From: Actinomycetes bacterium
Lineage (GTDB): Bacteria; Actinomycetota; Actinomycetes; Prado026
Assembly: GCA_025455945.1 (NCBI GenBank)
Contig: JALOLN010000041.1
Location: 1-14,688, forward strand
Length of the DNA: 14,688 nucleotides
Reading direction: 5' to 3'
A model generated the notes under the pieces. It saw only the letters and a program-made list of their open reading frames with translations, did not search any database and was not told the origin of the DNA. Below, in pieces: positions 1 through 6,156 of the stretch; positions within the stretch are counted from its first letter, which is position 1, and every line of letters begins with the position of its first letter. The translations under genes were made by a program, and so were the position numbers.

Positions 1-1
1 C

Positions 2-115
2 GCCGAGATGCACCGCCTGCTCGACCTCGGGGTGGACGGCGTGATGACCGACCGGCCCCTCGTCCTGCGCGAGGTGCTGCAGCGACGCGGGGTCTGGGAC
101 CCTCCCCTCCCCTAG
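2..115 (+). CDS. Glycerophosphodiester phosphodiesterase, C-terminal fragment
   Basis: Only the last 37 codons lie in the window; the gene begins upstream. The visible peptide contains LGVDGVMTDRP, the usual final beta-strand motif of GDPD-type TIM barrels (G-V-D-G-hydrophobic-x-T-D-x-P), followed by a short tail that ends ...GVWDPPLP. These enzymes hydrolyse deacylated phospholipids to sn-glycerol 3-phosphate and an alcohol. The TAG stop at 113-115 is also the start of a TAGGCT -10 element for the next gene, so the two genes are back to back. The family call rests on a short C-terminal motif, so substrate and exact subfamily cannot be given. No catalytic residues lie in the visible part. Confidence 0.72.
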   Translation, partial: AEMHRLLDLGVDGVMTDRPLVLREVLQRRGVWDPPLP

Positions 116-118
116 GCT
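113..118 (+). promoter_or_regulatory. Leaderless -10 element for the MFS gene
   Basis: TAGGCT fits the actinobacterial TAnnnT -10 consensus and lies exactly 6 nt before the GTG at 125. No Shine-Dalgarno sequence is present in between. This spacing puts the transcription start at or next to the start codon, the usual arrangement of leaderless mRNAs in Actinobacteria. The hexamer overlaps the upstream stop codon. No convincing -35 was seen. The same hexamer with the same spacing occurs before lnt (4725-4730). Confidence 0.55.
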
Positions 119-124
119 GCGCGC

Positions 125-1431
125 GTGACCGCATCCACCGTCGACGAGCAGTCGCTGCGGCGGGAGCGCCGCGGCTGGTACTTCTACGACTGGGCGGCGT
201 CGACGTTCTCGACGTCCGTGGTCACGGTCTTCCTCGGCCCCTACCTCACCGACGTCACCGAGAACGCCGCCGGCGCCGACGGGTTCGTGGAGGTGCTCGG
301 GTTCTCGGTGCGCGCCTCGGCCTGGTTCCCGGCGATGATCACGCTGTCGGTGTTCCTGCAGCTGCTCGTGCTGCCGGTGGTCGGTGCGCTCGCCGACCGG
401 GCACCGAGCAAGCGCCGGCTGCTCGCGCTGTTCGCCTACGCCGGCGCCGGCGCCACGATGCTCATGTACCTCGTCGAGGGGGACCGGTTCCTGCTGGGCG
501 GGTTCCTGCTGGTCGTCGCCAACGTCGCGTTCGGGGCCTCGATCGTCGTCTACAACGCCTTCCTGCCCGAGATCGCCGGCCCCGACGACCGGGACGCCGT
601 CTCGGCCCGCGGCTGGGCGCTGGGCTACGCCGGCGGGGCGATCCTGCTCGTGCTGAACCTCGTGCTGTACACGTTGCGGGACTCGTTCGGCGTCTCCGAG
701 GGGATGGCGGTCCGGATCAGCCTGCTGTCCGCCGGGCTGTGGTGGGCGCTGTTCGCCCTGATCCCGCTGCGCCGCCTGGTCGACCGCCCGCCGGTGCACC
801 TGGTCCCCGCCGACGGCGGCGCGCTCGGCGCCGGGTTCCGCCAGCTCGCCGGCACGGTCCGGGACCTGTTCGGCTACCGGCAGACGGTGTTGTTCCTCGT
901 CGCGTACCTGCTCTACAACGACGGGATCCAGGCGGCCATCGCGTTCTCGGCGACCTACGGCACCGAGGAGCTCGACCTCGACCAGGACGTCCTGATCCTG
1001 GCGATCCTGCTCGTCCAGGTCGTCGCGTTCGGCGGGGCGCTCGCCCTGGGCCGGGTGGCCCAGCGGGCCGGCGCCAAGCGGACCGTTACGCCGCGGTGCT
1101 GCCCGCCGGCTCCGCGGTGCAGTTCTACGTCCTGGCCGCGGCCATCGGCGTCGTGCTCGGCGGGTCGCAGGCGCTGTCCCGCTCGCTGTTCTCCCAGTTC
1201 ATCCCGCTCGGGCGGGAGGCCGAGTACTTCGGCCTGTACGAGATCAGCGACCGGGCCACGTCCATGATCGGCTCGCTGCTCATCACCGCGACGCTGCAGG
1301 TCACCGGGTCGTACCGGCTGGCGATCGTCGGCCTGGTCGTGTTCTTCGTGGCCGGGGCGCTCGTGCTGTCCCGGGTGGACGTCCGCCGGGGCATCCTCGA
1401 GGCCGGCAACACGGTGCCCGCGGTCGTCTGA
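125..1431 (+). pseudogene. UMF1-family MFS transporter, broken by a frame-changing deletion
   Basis: The protein looks like a UMF1/Atg22-like major facilitator permease. It starts with the family's cytoplasmic R-G-W-Y-x-Y-D-W segment, and later has VLGGSQALSRSLFSQ and EYFGLYEISDR, which are typical of the C-terminal half. The reading frame opens at GTG 125 and stays open to TGA 1265-1267, but the homologous sequence leaves that frame near 1082-1090, after GAKRT, and continues one frame over (YAAVLPAGSAVQF onward) to TGA 1429-1431. From memory of the family, about 13-17 residues (most of one membrane helix) are also missing between these two blocks. A loss of 3n+1 bases, of the order of 40 bp, therefore fits better than a one-base error. 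In-frame translation would give about 320 native residues and a junk tail. It could still be an assembly or sequencing artefact. Substrate unknown; solute efflux or uptake at the cytoplasmic membrane is all the family allows. Confidence 0.75.
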
Positions 1432-1442
1432 CCGTTCCCCCG

Positions 1443-1458
1443 CCCGGGTGAACCCGGG
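1443..1458. repeat. 7-bp perfect inverted repeat after the MFS gene
   Basis: The arms CCCGGGT and ACCCGGG are separated by 2 nt, or a 6-bp stem closes a TGAA tetraloop. It begins 11 nt after the TGA of the MFS frame and ends about 20 nt before the SigR-type -35 of rbpA. It may act as a terminator without a U-tract or as an operator. There is no run of T after it, so the terminator reading is tentative. Confidence 0.35.
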
Positions 1459-1478
1459 AGTACCGCCGCGCCCCTCCG

Positions 1479-1504
1479 GGAATCCTCGGGGCGGCTCGGA
1501 CGTT
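1479..1504 (+). promoter_or_regulatory. SigR-type (ECF) promoter of rbpA
   Basis: GGAAT at 1479-1483 (GGGAAT if the preceding G is counted) and GTT at 1502-1504 are separated by exactly 18 nt. This matches the GGGAAT-N18/19-GTT consensus of the redox-stress sigma factor SigR. In Streptomyces coelicolor rbpA is known to be transcribed from a SigR promoter during disulfide stress. Transcription would begin near 1510-1512, leaving a leader of about 30 nt that contains the ribosome binding site. This match in the right place is unlikely to be chance, but no transcript data are available. Confidence 0.78.
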
Positions 1505-1523
1505 CTGTGTCCAAGGCAGGCCT

Positions 1524-1531
1524 GAAGGAGG
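1524..1531 (+). promoter_or_regulatory. Strong ribosome binding site that fixes the rbpA start
   Basis: GAAGGAGG lies 8 nt before ATG 1540. This decides against the in-frame upstream GTG at 1507, which would lie inside the promoter's transcription start region and would add 11 residues absent from known RbpA proteins. Confidence 0.8.
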
Positions 1532-1539
1532 CTGGAACC

Positions 1540-1908
1540 ATGGGCGAGGCCCTGCGGGGGACCCGGCTCGGTGCGGTCAGCTACGAGACCGATGAGGGCG
1601 TGGAGCTGGCGCCGCGTCAGCCGGTCGTCTACGACTGCCCGCACGGCCACGAGGTGACCGTCCCCTTCGCGGCCGAGGCGGACGTCCCCGCGACGTGGGA
1701 GTGCCGCACCTGCGGGGCGATCGCGCTGCGCCGCGACGGTGAGCTGCCGGAGGCCAAGGCCGGCCGGCGGCCGCGCACCCACTGGGACATGCTGCTCGAG
1801 CGGCGCACCGTCGACGACCTCGAGGAGCTGCTCACCGAGCGCCTCACGCTGCTGCGCGGCAGCGGCGGTCCAGGGAGCAAGCACGACGACCACCGCAAGA
1901 CCGCCTGA
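1540..1908 (+). CDS. rbpA: RNA polymerase-binding protein RbpA
   Basis: RbpA binds the sigma factor and the RNA polymerase core, stabilises the holoenzyme and the open promoter complex, and is a general transcription activator in Actinobacteria. The 122-aa product starts LRGTRLGAVSYETD, the conserved N-terminal segment. The core domain carries C33, H37, C55 and C58, in the positions of the zinc ligands of the Streptomyces protein. It then has the signature RTHWDMLLERR (basic linker into the sigma-interacting domain) and a C-terminal acidic/leucine-rich helix. Length matches Streptomyces RbpA; the mycobacterial form lacks zinc cysteines. The ATG at 1540 has a near-perfect ribosome binding site, and the promoter is SigR-like, suggesting induction by oxidative/disulfide stress. 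It converges on fxsA, with only 9 bp between stop codons. Identification is secure. Confidence 0.96.
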   Translation: MGEALRGTRLGAVSYETDEGVELAPRQPVVYDCPHGHEVTVPFAAEADVPATWECRTCGAIALRRDGELPEAKAGRRPRTHWDMLLERRTVDDLEELLTERLTLLRGSGGPGSKHDDHRKTA

Positions 1909-1917
1909 CCCGGGCCG

Positions 1918-2412
1918 CTACTCCCCCGGCGGCAGCGCCGGCGGCCGGCCACCCTCCGGCGGGACGTCGTCGCGGACGACCTCGCCGCGGATCACCTCGC
2001 TGGAGCGGGTCCAGATCGTCGTTCCGCCGGGGCCGGTGACCGCGGTGAAGCGTCGGGTGAACCAGCGGGTGACCACGTGCTGGACGCCGTCGCGGACCGG
2101 CGGGACGAGCAGCACCAGGCCGACGCCGTCGGAGACGAAGCCGGGCAGGAACAGCAGCAGCCCGGCGAGGAACATCAGCCCGGCGTCGGCCACCTCCCGC
2201 CCGTCGGGCAGCCGGCCCTCCAGGCGGCCGGCCCGCAGCGCCCCCCACCAGGACGCCCCGGCGATGCGCATCACCCAGATGCCGAGCAGGGTGGCCGCGG
2301 CCAGCGCGAGCAGGGTCCACCCCGGTCCCACGGCCTGGGCGACCTGGACGGCGACCCACAGCTCCCCGATCGGTGCGACGACGAGGAGCAGCAGCAGGAC
2401 CAGACGCAGCAC
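1918..2412 (-). CDS. fxsA: FxsA family membrane protein
   Basis: A 164-aa inner-membrane protein of the FxsA family. It has a hydrophobic N-terminal helix (about 2-26), a second (about 31-53) ending before the conserved G-x-x-W-x-x-x-R region, the E-x-P-D-G-R-E loop (about 65-73), and a third hydrophobic block with LFLPGFVSD-x-x-G (about 78-104), a hallmark of the family. The tail is soluble and proline-rich. In E. coli FxsA overproduction relieves exclusion of phage T7 by the F plasmid; the normal function in Actinobacteria is not known. The start is GTG 2412, 6 nt after the ppm1 stop codon, so it is probably the last gene of the lnt-ppm1-fxsA transcript. The ribosome binding site is weak, consistent with translational coupling. 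fxsA also lies near ppm1 and rbpA in M. tuberculosis. Confidence 0.88.
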   Translation of the reverse strand: MLRLVLLLLLVVAPIGELWVAVQVAQAVGPGWTLLALAAATLLGIWVMRIAGASWWGALRAGRLEGRLPDGREVADAGLMFLAGLLLFLPGFVSDGVGLVLLVPPVRDGVQHVVTRWFTRRFTAVTGPGGTTIWTRSSEVIRGEVVRDDVPPEGGRPPALPPGE

Positions 2413-2418
2413 CGGTGC

Positions 2419-3177
2419 TCAGCCCCGTCCGCGCAGCCGGGCGAGGCGACTGCTGATGCCCCACTGCGTCACGCGCACGAGTGCCTCGCGGACGATCGAG
2501 CCGCTCATCTTGCTCGTGCCGAGCTCGCGCTCGACGAAGGTGATGGGCACCTCGCGGACGGTGAGGCCGGCGCGCACGGCGCGCCAGGCCAGGTCCACCT
2601 GGAAGCAGTAGCCCTGGGAGGCGACCTCCGACAGGTCGAGCACCTCCAGGGCGTGCCGCCGGAACGCCCGGTACCCGCCGGTGATGTCCCGGATGCCCAC
2701 CCCCAGTGCCAGGCGGGCGTAGGTGTTGCCGCCGCGGGAGAGCAGCAGCCGCCGCCGGGGCCAGTTGACGACCGAGCCCCCGGGCACCCAGCGCGACCCC
2801 AGGACCAGGTCGGCGTCCTCCAGCGCCAGCAGCATCCGCGGCAGGTCCTCCGGCCGGTGCGAGCCGTCGGCGTCCATCTCGACGACGACGCCGTAGTCCC
2901 GGTCCAGGGCCCAGGCGAAGCCGGCCAGGTAGGCCGCGCCGAGCCCCTCCTTCCCCCTGCGGTGCAGGACGTGCACGTGGTCGTCGTCGCCGGCCAGCCG
3001 GTCGGCGACCGCACCGGTGCCGTCGGGGCTGTTGTCGTCGGCGACGAGGACGTCGGCGGCGGGGACCGCGGCGCGCACCCGGGCGACGATCCGCGGCAGG
3101 TTCTCCACCTCGTCGTAGGTGGGGATCACCACCAGCACCCGGCCCAGCGGCGGCCGTGCCGCGCGGGTCTCGGTCAT
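2419..3177 (-). CDS. ppm1: Polyprenol monophosphomannose synthase (GT2)
   Basis: A 252-aa GT2 glycosyltransferase of the dolichol-phosphate mannose synthase type. It transfers mannose from GDP-mannose to polyprenyl phosphate, giving the lipid-linked mannose donor used outside the membrane for lipoglycans and protein mannosylation. Visible motifs are the N-terminal VVIPTYDEVENL (17-28), VADDNSPDGT (45-54), the metal-binding DAD (D102-A-D104), GSRW (127-130), TGGYRAF (166-172) and the C-terminal S-K-M-S-G-S (222-227). There is no C-terminal membrane domain, as in the soluble bacterial catalytic form. The ATG at 3177 overlaps the lnt stop as ATGA, so translation is coupled. In M. tuberculosis the same two activities are fused in one polypeptide, Ppm1 (domains D1 and D2); here they are separate genes, as in Corynebacterium. 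A longer upstream frame exists but lies inside lnt and is not used. Confidence 0.93.
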   Translation of the reverse strand: MTETRAARPPLGRVLVVIPTYDEVENLPRIVARVRAAVPAADVLVADDNSPDGTGAVADRLAGDDDHVHVLHRRGKEGLGAAYLAGFAWALDRDYGVVVEMDADGSHRPEDLPRMLLALEDADLVLGSRWVPGGSVVNWPRRRLLLSRGGNTYARLALGVGIRDITGGYRAFRRHALEVLDLSEVASQGYCFQVDLAWRAVRAGLTVREVPITFVERELGTSKMSGSIVREALVRVTQWGISSRLARLRGRG

Positions 3178-4718
3178 GGGGCGGCGGGGCTCCTCTCCTG
3201 GCGGCGGCGCAGCGCGGCGACGGCGCACGCTGCGACCCCGAGGGTAGCGAGAACGGCCTCCGGCCACGGACCCGCCCGGCTCGCCGGGGAGAGCGCCGTC
3301 CGCAGCGCGACCGGGCGGACCGCCGTCCACTGCTCGAACTCGGCCGAGCCGGCCACCACCTCGCCGTCGGGGGTGATGACGGCCGACAGCCCGCTGGTGG
3401 CGGCCACCAGCACGGTGCGCCCGTGCTCCATCGCCCGCAGCCGGGACATCGCCAGCTGCTGCTCCGGCTGCCCGGTGCGGCCGTAGGTGGCGTTGTTCGT
3501 CTGGACGACCAGCAGGTCCCCCCCACCGCGCACGGTGTCGCGGACCACCCCGTCGTAGGCGACCTCGAAGCAGATGACGACGCCCGCGCGGGCCGGGCCG
3601 AGGGCGAGCACCCCCGGCTCGTCGCCGGCGGCGAAGTCCCGCGGGATGCGCTCGAACCGGGTGACGAACCGGCTGAGCAGGTCGCGGAAGGGCAGGTACT
3701 CACCGAACGGCACCGGGTGCCGCTTGGCGTAGGACTCCCCCGGTCCGGTGCCGGGCGCCCAGACGATGCCCAGGTTGAGCACCGTCGACGGGTCGTCGGG
3801 GTTGGTCACGACGGCGCCGACCAGCGTGGGCGCCGCGACCGCGTCGACGGCGTCCTGGATCAGCGCGGCCGCGGACGCGCTGGCGTAGGGGTCGATGTCG
3901 GTGGCGTTCTCCGGCCACACGACCAGCTCCGGCTGGGGCACCCCGCCCGCGGCGACGTCGTCGGCGAGGGCGAGCGTGGCGTCGACGTGGTTGCGCAGCA
4001 CCGCCGCCTGCTGGCCGAACGCGTCGAGCCCGGCCCGCGGCACGTCGCCCTGGACGACGGCGGCCACCGCCGCGCGGCCCTGGGTCGGCAGCGGGACCAG
4101 CAGCCCGACCAGGGCGGGCGCGGCCACGGCGGCCAGCGCGGCCAGCGCCGGCACCGGCCGCCGGGCCGCCGCGGCGCGGGCACCCCAGGCCAGGGCCCCG
4201 GCGGCGAGCGCGACGGCGAACGTCACCAGCGGGGTGCCGCCCAGCGCCACCAGGGGGCCGAACGGGGCGTCGGCCTGGGCGAAGGCCAGCCGGCCCCAGG
4301 GGAACCCACCGAACGGCACGGTGGCGCGCACCGCCTCCGCGGCGACCCACAGCGCCGCGGTCCACACCGGCCACCCGGGCAGCCGCTGGACGACGGCCAG
4401 CCCCGCGAACAGCCCGGCCACGTAGCCGCCCTGGACGACCGACAGCAGCAGCCAGGCGTCGGGGCCGATGACGAGCAGCCAGCGCAGCAGCAGGGCGAAG
4501 AAGGCCGTGCCGAACGCCAGGCCCACCACTGCCGCCGGCCCGCCGGGCAGGCCGCGGACCAGCAGGGTCGCGGCCGCCACGGCGGGCACGGCGAGCCACC
4601 AGGCCCCGTACGGCGGGAAGGCCAGGGCCAGCAGCAGGCCCAGGCCGACCGCGGCCGGCAGCCGGACGAGCCACCGGCGGCGCAGCCCGGTCGGCGCCGC
4701 TGCGCTCACCTGGCTCAC
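3174..4718 (-). CDS. lnt: Apolipoprotein N-acyltransferase
   Basis: Lnt transfers an acyl chain from a phospholipid to the N-terminal cysteine of diacylated lipoproteins at the outer face of the cytoplasmic membrane. The 514-aa protein has an N-terminal bundle of hydrophobic helices (about 20-210), a periplasmic nitrilase-like domain (about 215-470) and a final helix (about 484-503) with a basic tail. The catalytic triad is readable: E270 in VVWPENATD, K332 in YAKRHPVPFGEYLP, C383 in VICFEV, equivalent to E267/K335/C387 of E. coli. The N-Y/N-A-x-x-x loop appears as TNNATYG (407-413). The start is GTG 4718, with a TAGGCT -10 element 6 nt upstream and no Shine-Dalgarno, so leaderless initiation is likely. 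A second GTG three codons later is possible. It is first gene of the lnt-ppm1-fxsA operon, next to its mannosyltransferase partner. Confidence 0.95.
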   Translation of the reverse strand: MSQVSAAAPTGLRRRWLVRLPAAVGLGLLLALAFPPYGAWWLAVPAVAAATLLVRGLPGGPAAVVGLAFGTAFFALLLRWLLVIGPDAWLLLSVVQGGYVAGLFAGLAVVQRLPGWPVWTAALWVAAEAVRATVPFGGFPWGRLAFAQADAPFGPLVALGGTPLVTFAVALAAGALAWGARAAAARRPVPALAALAAVAAPALVGLLVPLPTQGRAAVAAVVQGDVPRAGLDAFGQQAAVLRNHVDATLALADDVAAGGVPQPELVVWPENATDIDPYASASAAALIQDAVDAVAAPTLVGAVVTNPDDPSTVLNLGIVWAPGTGPGESYAKRHPVPFGEYLPFRDLLSRFVTRFERIPRDFAAGDEPGVLALGPARAGVVICFEVAYDGVVRDTVRGGGDLLVVQTNNATYGRTGQPEQQLAMSRLRAMEHGRTVLVAATSGLSAVITPDGEVVAGSAEFEQWTAVRPVALRTALSPASRAGPWPEAVLATLGVAACAVAALRRRQERSPAAP

Positions 4719-4724
4719 CGCGGC

Positions 4725-4730
4725 AGCCTA
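4725..4730 (-). promoter_or_regulatory. Leaderless -10 element for lnt
   Basis: TAGGCT on the minus strand, 6 nt before the lnt GTG, the same hexamer and spacing as before the MFS gene at 113. It lies just after the 3' end of the structured element at 4737-4822. It may be a second, proximal promoter besides the TTGACA/TAGGTT promoter at 4906-4936. No -35 was recognised; that region is taken up by the hairpin arm. Confidence 0.5.
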
Positions 4731-4736
4731 GACAGC

Positions 4737-4822
4737 AGAGGACCCGGCCTGCCCTTCGGACCGGCACGATGACCGCGGGCTGCGGTCGCCGAGCCGTTGT
4801 CTACTGGACGGCCGGGTCCTCT
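4737..4822 (-). ncRNA. Candidate structured RNA: 86-nt long hairpin ahead of lnt
   Basis: Read on the minus strand this region folds into one long hairpin. The closing helix is a perfect 13 bp (4822-4810 with 4749-4737). Next comes a 4-bp helix (4809-4806 with 4754-4751, one U-G pair). An AGUA/GAA internal loop (4805-4802 and 4757-4755) follows, resembling a bulged-G (loop E, sarcin-ricin) motif. Then come helices 4801-4799 with 4761-4759, 4796-4793 with 4765-4762 and 4791-4789 with 4769-4767, a 6-bp helix 4787-4782 with 4776-4771, and a 5-nt apical loop. About 33 pairs in all. Two are G-U wobbles on the minus strand that would be A-C mismatches on the plus strand, so the minus strand is the likely RNA. 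A good promoter lies upstream at 4906-4936 in the same direction. I do not recognise the family. Alternatives: an untranslated leader controlling lnt, a separate small RNA, or a palindromic repeat unit. Confidence 0.55.
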
Positions 4823-4834
4823 CCATCGTCGGCC

Positions 4835-4850
4835 GCCCCGGTCCTGGGGC
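4835..4850 (-). repeat. Small hairpin 5' of the structured RNA
   Basis: GCCCC and GGGGC arms with a 6-nt loop. It lies between the putative promoter at 4906-4936 and the long hairpin, so it would be the first stem of the same transcript. The stem is short; in such GC-rich DNA it could be chance. Confidence 0.3.
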
Positions 4851-4905
4851 GCCTCCGCGACTGTGGCGGGGCGCGGCGTCCAGGCCCGTCAGGTGACCGC
4901 GAAGC

Positions 4906-4936
4906 AACCTACCCGGGGCCACGCCGACGCTGTCAA
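4906..4936 (-). promoter_or_regulatory. Sigma70-like promoter upstream of the RNA and lnt
   Basis: On the minus strand a perfect TTGACA (-35, 4936-4931) is followed after 19 nt by TAGGTT (-10, 4911-4906, TAnnnT). This is the only place in the window where a consensus -35 pairs with a good -10. The 19-nt spacer is longer than the usual 17-18. Transcription would start near 4899, about 45 bp beyond the kal stop codon in the direction of transcription plus about 35 bp, and run through the long hairpin into lnt. No start codon follows the -10 at leaderless distance, which supports a non-coding leader or small RNA. Confidence 0.6.
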
Positions 4937-4981
4937 CGGGTTCGGAGAAGTTCGGGTCCTTGGTCCCGCGGCGTGTCGGAC

Positions 4982-5380
4982 TCAGCCGGGCGCCACGACG
5001 GTGCCGGCGGCGGTCGTGCAGACGACCGGCTCGGCGAGCACCTCCGCCGCGGACGGGGACCGGTCCGGCCGCGCCCGGCAGACCACCCGCGCCTCGAACG
5101 CCATGCCTCGGCTGCGCCGGCCGACCCGGGTGAGCGTCGCGGTGACCTCGAGGACGTCGCCGGCCTGCACGGGGGCCCGGAACTGGACGTCGTCGTAGCT
5201 GGCGAACAGCCCCTCGTCGGCGTCGGTGCGGATGCACAGCTCGGTGGCCACGTCGCCGAACAGGCCGAGCACGTAGGCGCCGTCGACGAGGTTGCCCCCG
5301 TAGTGCGCGTGCGCGTAGGGCACGTACCGGCGGTGGGTGACGCTGAGACCCACCCGGGGGTCGGCCGGCTGGTCGGTCAT
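4982..5380 (-). CDS. kal: 3-Aminobutyryl-CoA ammonia-lyase (hotdog fold)
   Basis: A 132-aa hotdog-fold protein similar to Kal, which removes ammonia from L-3-aminobutyryl-CoA to give crotonyl-CoA in the beta-lysine route of lysine degradation. The conserved stretch is Y23-A-H-A-H-Y-G-G-N-L-V-D-G-A (23-36 approximately), then LFGDVATEL, followed by the ASYDDVQFRAPV substrate-side segment. Length is close to the clostridial enzyme (about 128 aa). The ATG at 5380 overlaps the kamE stop (ATGA), so it is the last gene of the kdd-amidohydrolase-kamD-kamE-kal operon. A plain acyl-CoA thioesterase of the same fold is the main alternative, but the sequence signature and position behind kamE make Kal much more likely. 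Confidence 0.88.
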   Translation of the reverse strand: MTDQPADPRVGLSVTHRRYVPYAHAHYGGNLVDGAYVLGLFGDVATELCIRTDADEGLFASYDDVQFRAPVQAGDVLEVTATLTRVGRRSRGMAFEARVVCRARPDRSPSAAEVLAEPVVCTTAAGTVVAPG

Positions 5381-6156
5381 GAGGCCCTCCTGCGGTGGCC
5401 GTCGGTGGTGACGAGCGCGTGGACGAGGTAGCTGGCCACCTCGCCCGGGGTGGTGCCCTTGCCGAAGATCCGGTCGACGCCCAGCTCGCCGGCCATCGTC
5501 TCGTCGAAGCGCGGCCCGCCGACCACGAGCAGTGGCGCGGTGCCGGCCGGGTAGGCCTCGCGGAAAGCCGCGGACATCTCCCGGACGTTGTGCAGGTGGG
5601 CGTCGCGCTGGGTGACCACCTGGGAGACGAGGACGGCGTCCGCCCGTTCCGCCCGGGCCCGCTCGACGAGGTCAGGGACGAGGACCTGCGCGCCGAGGTT
5701 GCGCACCGTGATCTCGGAGTAGTACTCCAGCCCCTTCTCCCCCGCGAAGCCCTTGATGTTGAGGATCGCGTCGATGCCGACCGTGTGCGCGTCGGTGCCG
5801 ATGCAGGCCCCCACGACGACCAGCCGCCGCTTCAGGCCGGCGCGGATCGCCGCGTTGACCTCCTTGGCCGACAGCAGCGGGAACTCCCGCTCCAGCACCT
5901 GCACCTTGTCCACGTCGACGAGGTGGTGGACCCGGCCGTAGACGACGAAGAACGTGAAGTCCGGTCCCATGGCCTTGGCGTGGACGAGCAGCGCCGGGTC
6001 CAGGCCCATCTTGCCGGCCAGCTGCAGCGCGGCCCCCTCGGCGCGCTTGTCGTGCGGCAGCGGCAGGGTGAACGACAGCTGCACCATGCCGTCGCCGGTG
6101 GTGTCGCCGTAGGGACGCACGATCTGGCGGTGCGTCGGGTGGTCGGCCACGGTCAC
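5377..6156 (-). CDS. kamE: Lysine 5,6-aminomutase, beta subunit (B12 and PLP binding)
   Basis: The 259-aa small subunit of beta-L-lysine/D-lysine 5,6-aminomutase, which moves the terminal amino group of beta-lysine to give 3,5-diaminohexanoate, using adenosylcobalamin and pyridoxal phosphate. The N-terminal part is a dimerisation domain. The Rossmann-like cobalamin domain carries the base-off/His-on motif D122-A-H124-T-V-G127, with H124 as the lower cobalt ligand. K135, in ILNIKGFAG, is at the distance from the histidine expected of the PLP lysine (K144 in the Clostridium sticklandii enzyme, 11 residues after H133). Both cofactor residues are therefore intact. Later glycine-rich motifs LVSQVVTQ and VVGGPRF match cobalamin domains. 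The start GTG 6156 overlaps the kamD stop (GTGA); a second GTG two codons in is possible. Length agrees with the family (about 262). Confidence 0.95.
   Translation of the reverse strand: MTVADHPTHRQIVRPYGDTTGDGMVQLSFTLPLPHDKRAEGAALQLAGKMGLDPALLVHAKAMGPDFTFFVVYGRVHHLVDVDKVQVLEREFPLLSAKEVNAAIRAGLKRRLVVVGACIGTDAHTVGIDAILNIKGFAGEKGLEYYSEITVRNLGAQVLVPDLVERARAERADAVLVSQVVTQRDAHLHNVREMSAAFREAYPAGTAPLLVVGGPRFDETMAGELGVDRIFGKGTTPGEVASYLVHALVTTDGHRRRAS

Noticed and set aside
1080..1095. Programmed frameshift in the MFS gene
   Set aside because: No slippery heptamer or following strong pseudoknot-like structure was seen, and the apparent loss of residues argues for a deletion rather than recoding.
1507..1539. 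GTG 1507 as the rbpA start
   Set aside because: It lies just after the SigR-type GTT, no ribosome binding site precedes it, and known RbpA proteins begin close to ATG 1540.
4737..4822. Intrinsic terminator of the kal operon
   Set aside because: It is about 160 bp after the kal stop, has many internal irregularities and no U-tract, and a promoter lies between it and kal. A role as an unusual terminator is not fully excluded.
4737..4899. 4.5S SRP RNA, 6S RNA, RNase P RNA, tmRNA or a tRNA
   Set aside because: The apical loop is not the GGAA tetraloop of SRP RNA, there is no large central bubble as in 6S RNA, and no conserved RNase P, tmRNA or T-loop sequence is visible.
4939..4958. SOS-box-like GTTCG repeats near 4939-4955
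   Set aside because: The two GTTCG copies are direct repeats, not the inverted GAAC/GTTC arrangement of an actinobacterial LexA site.
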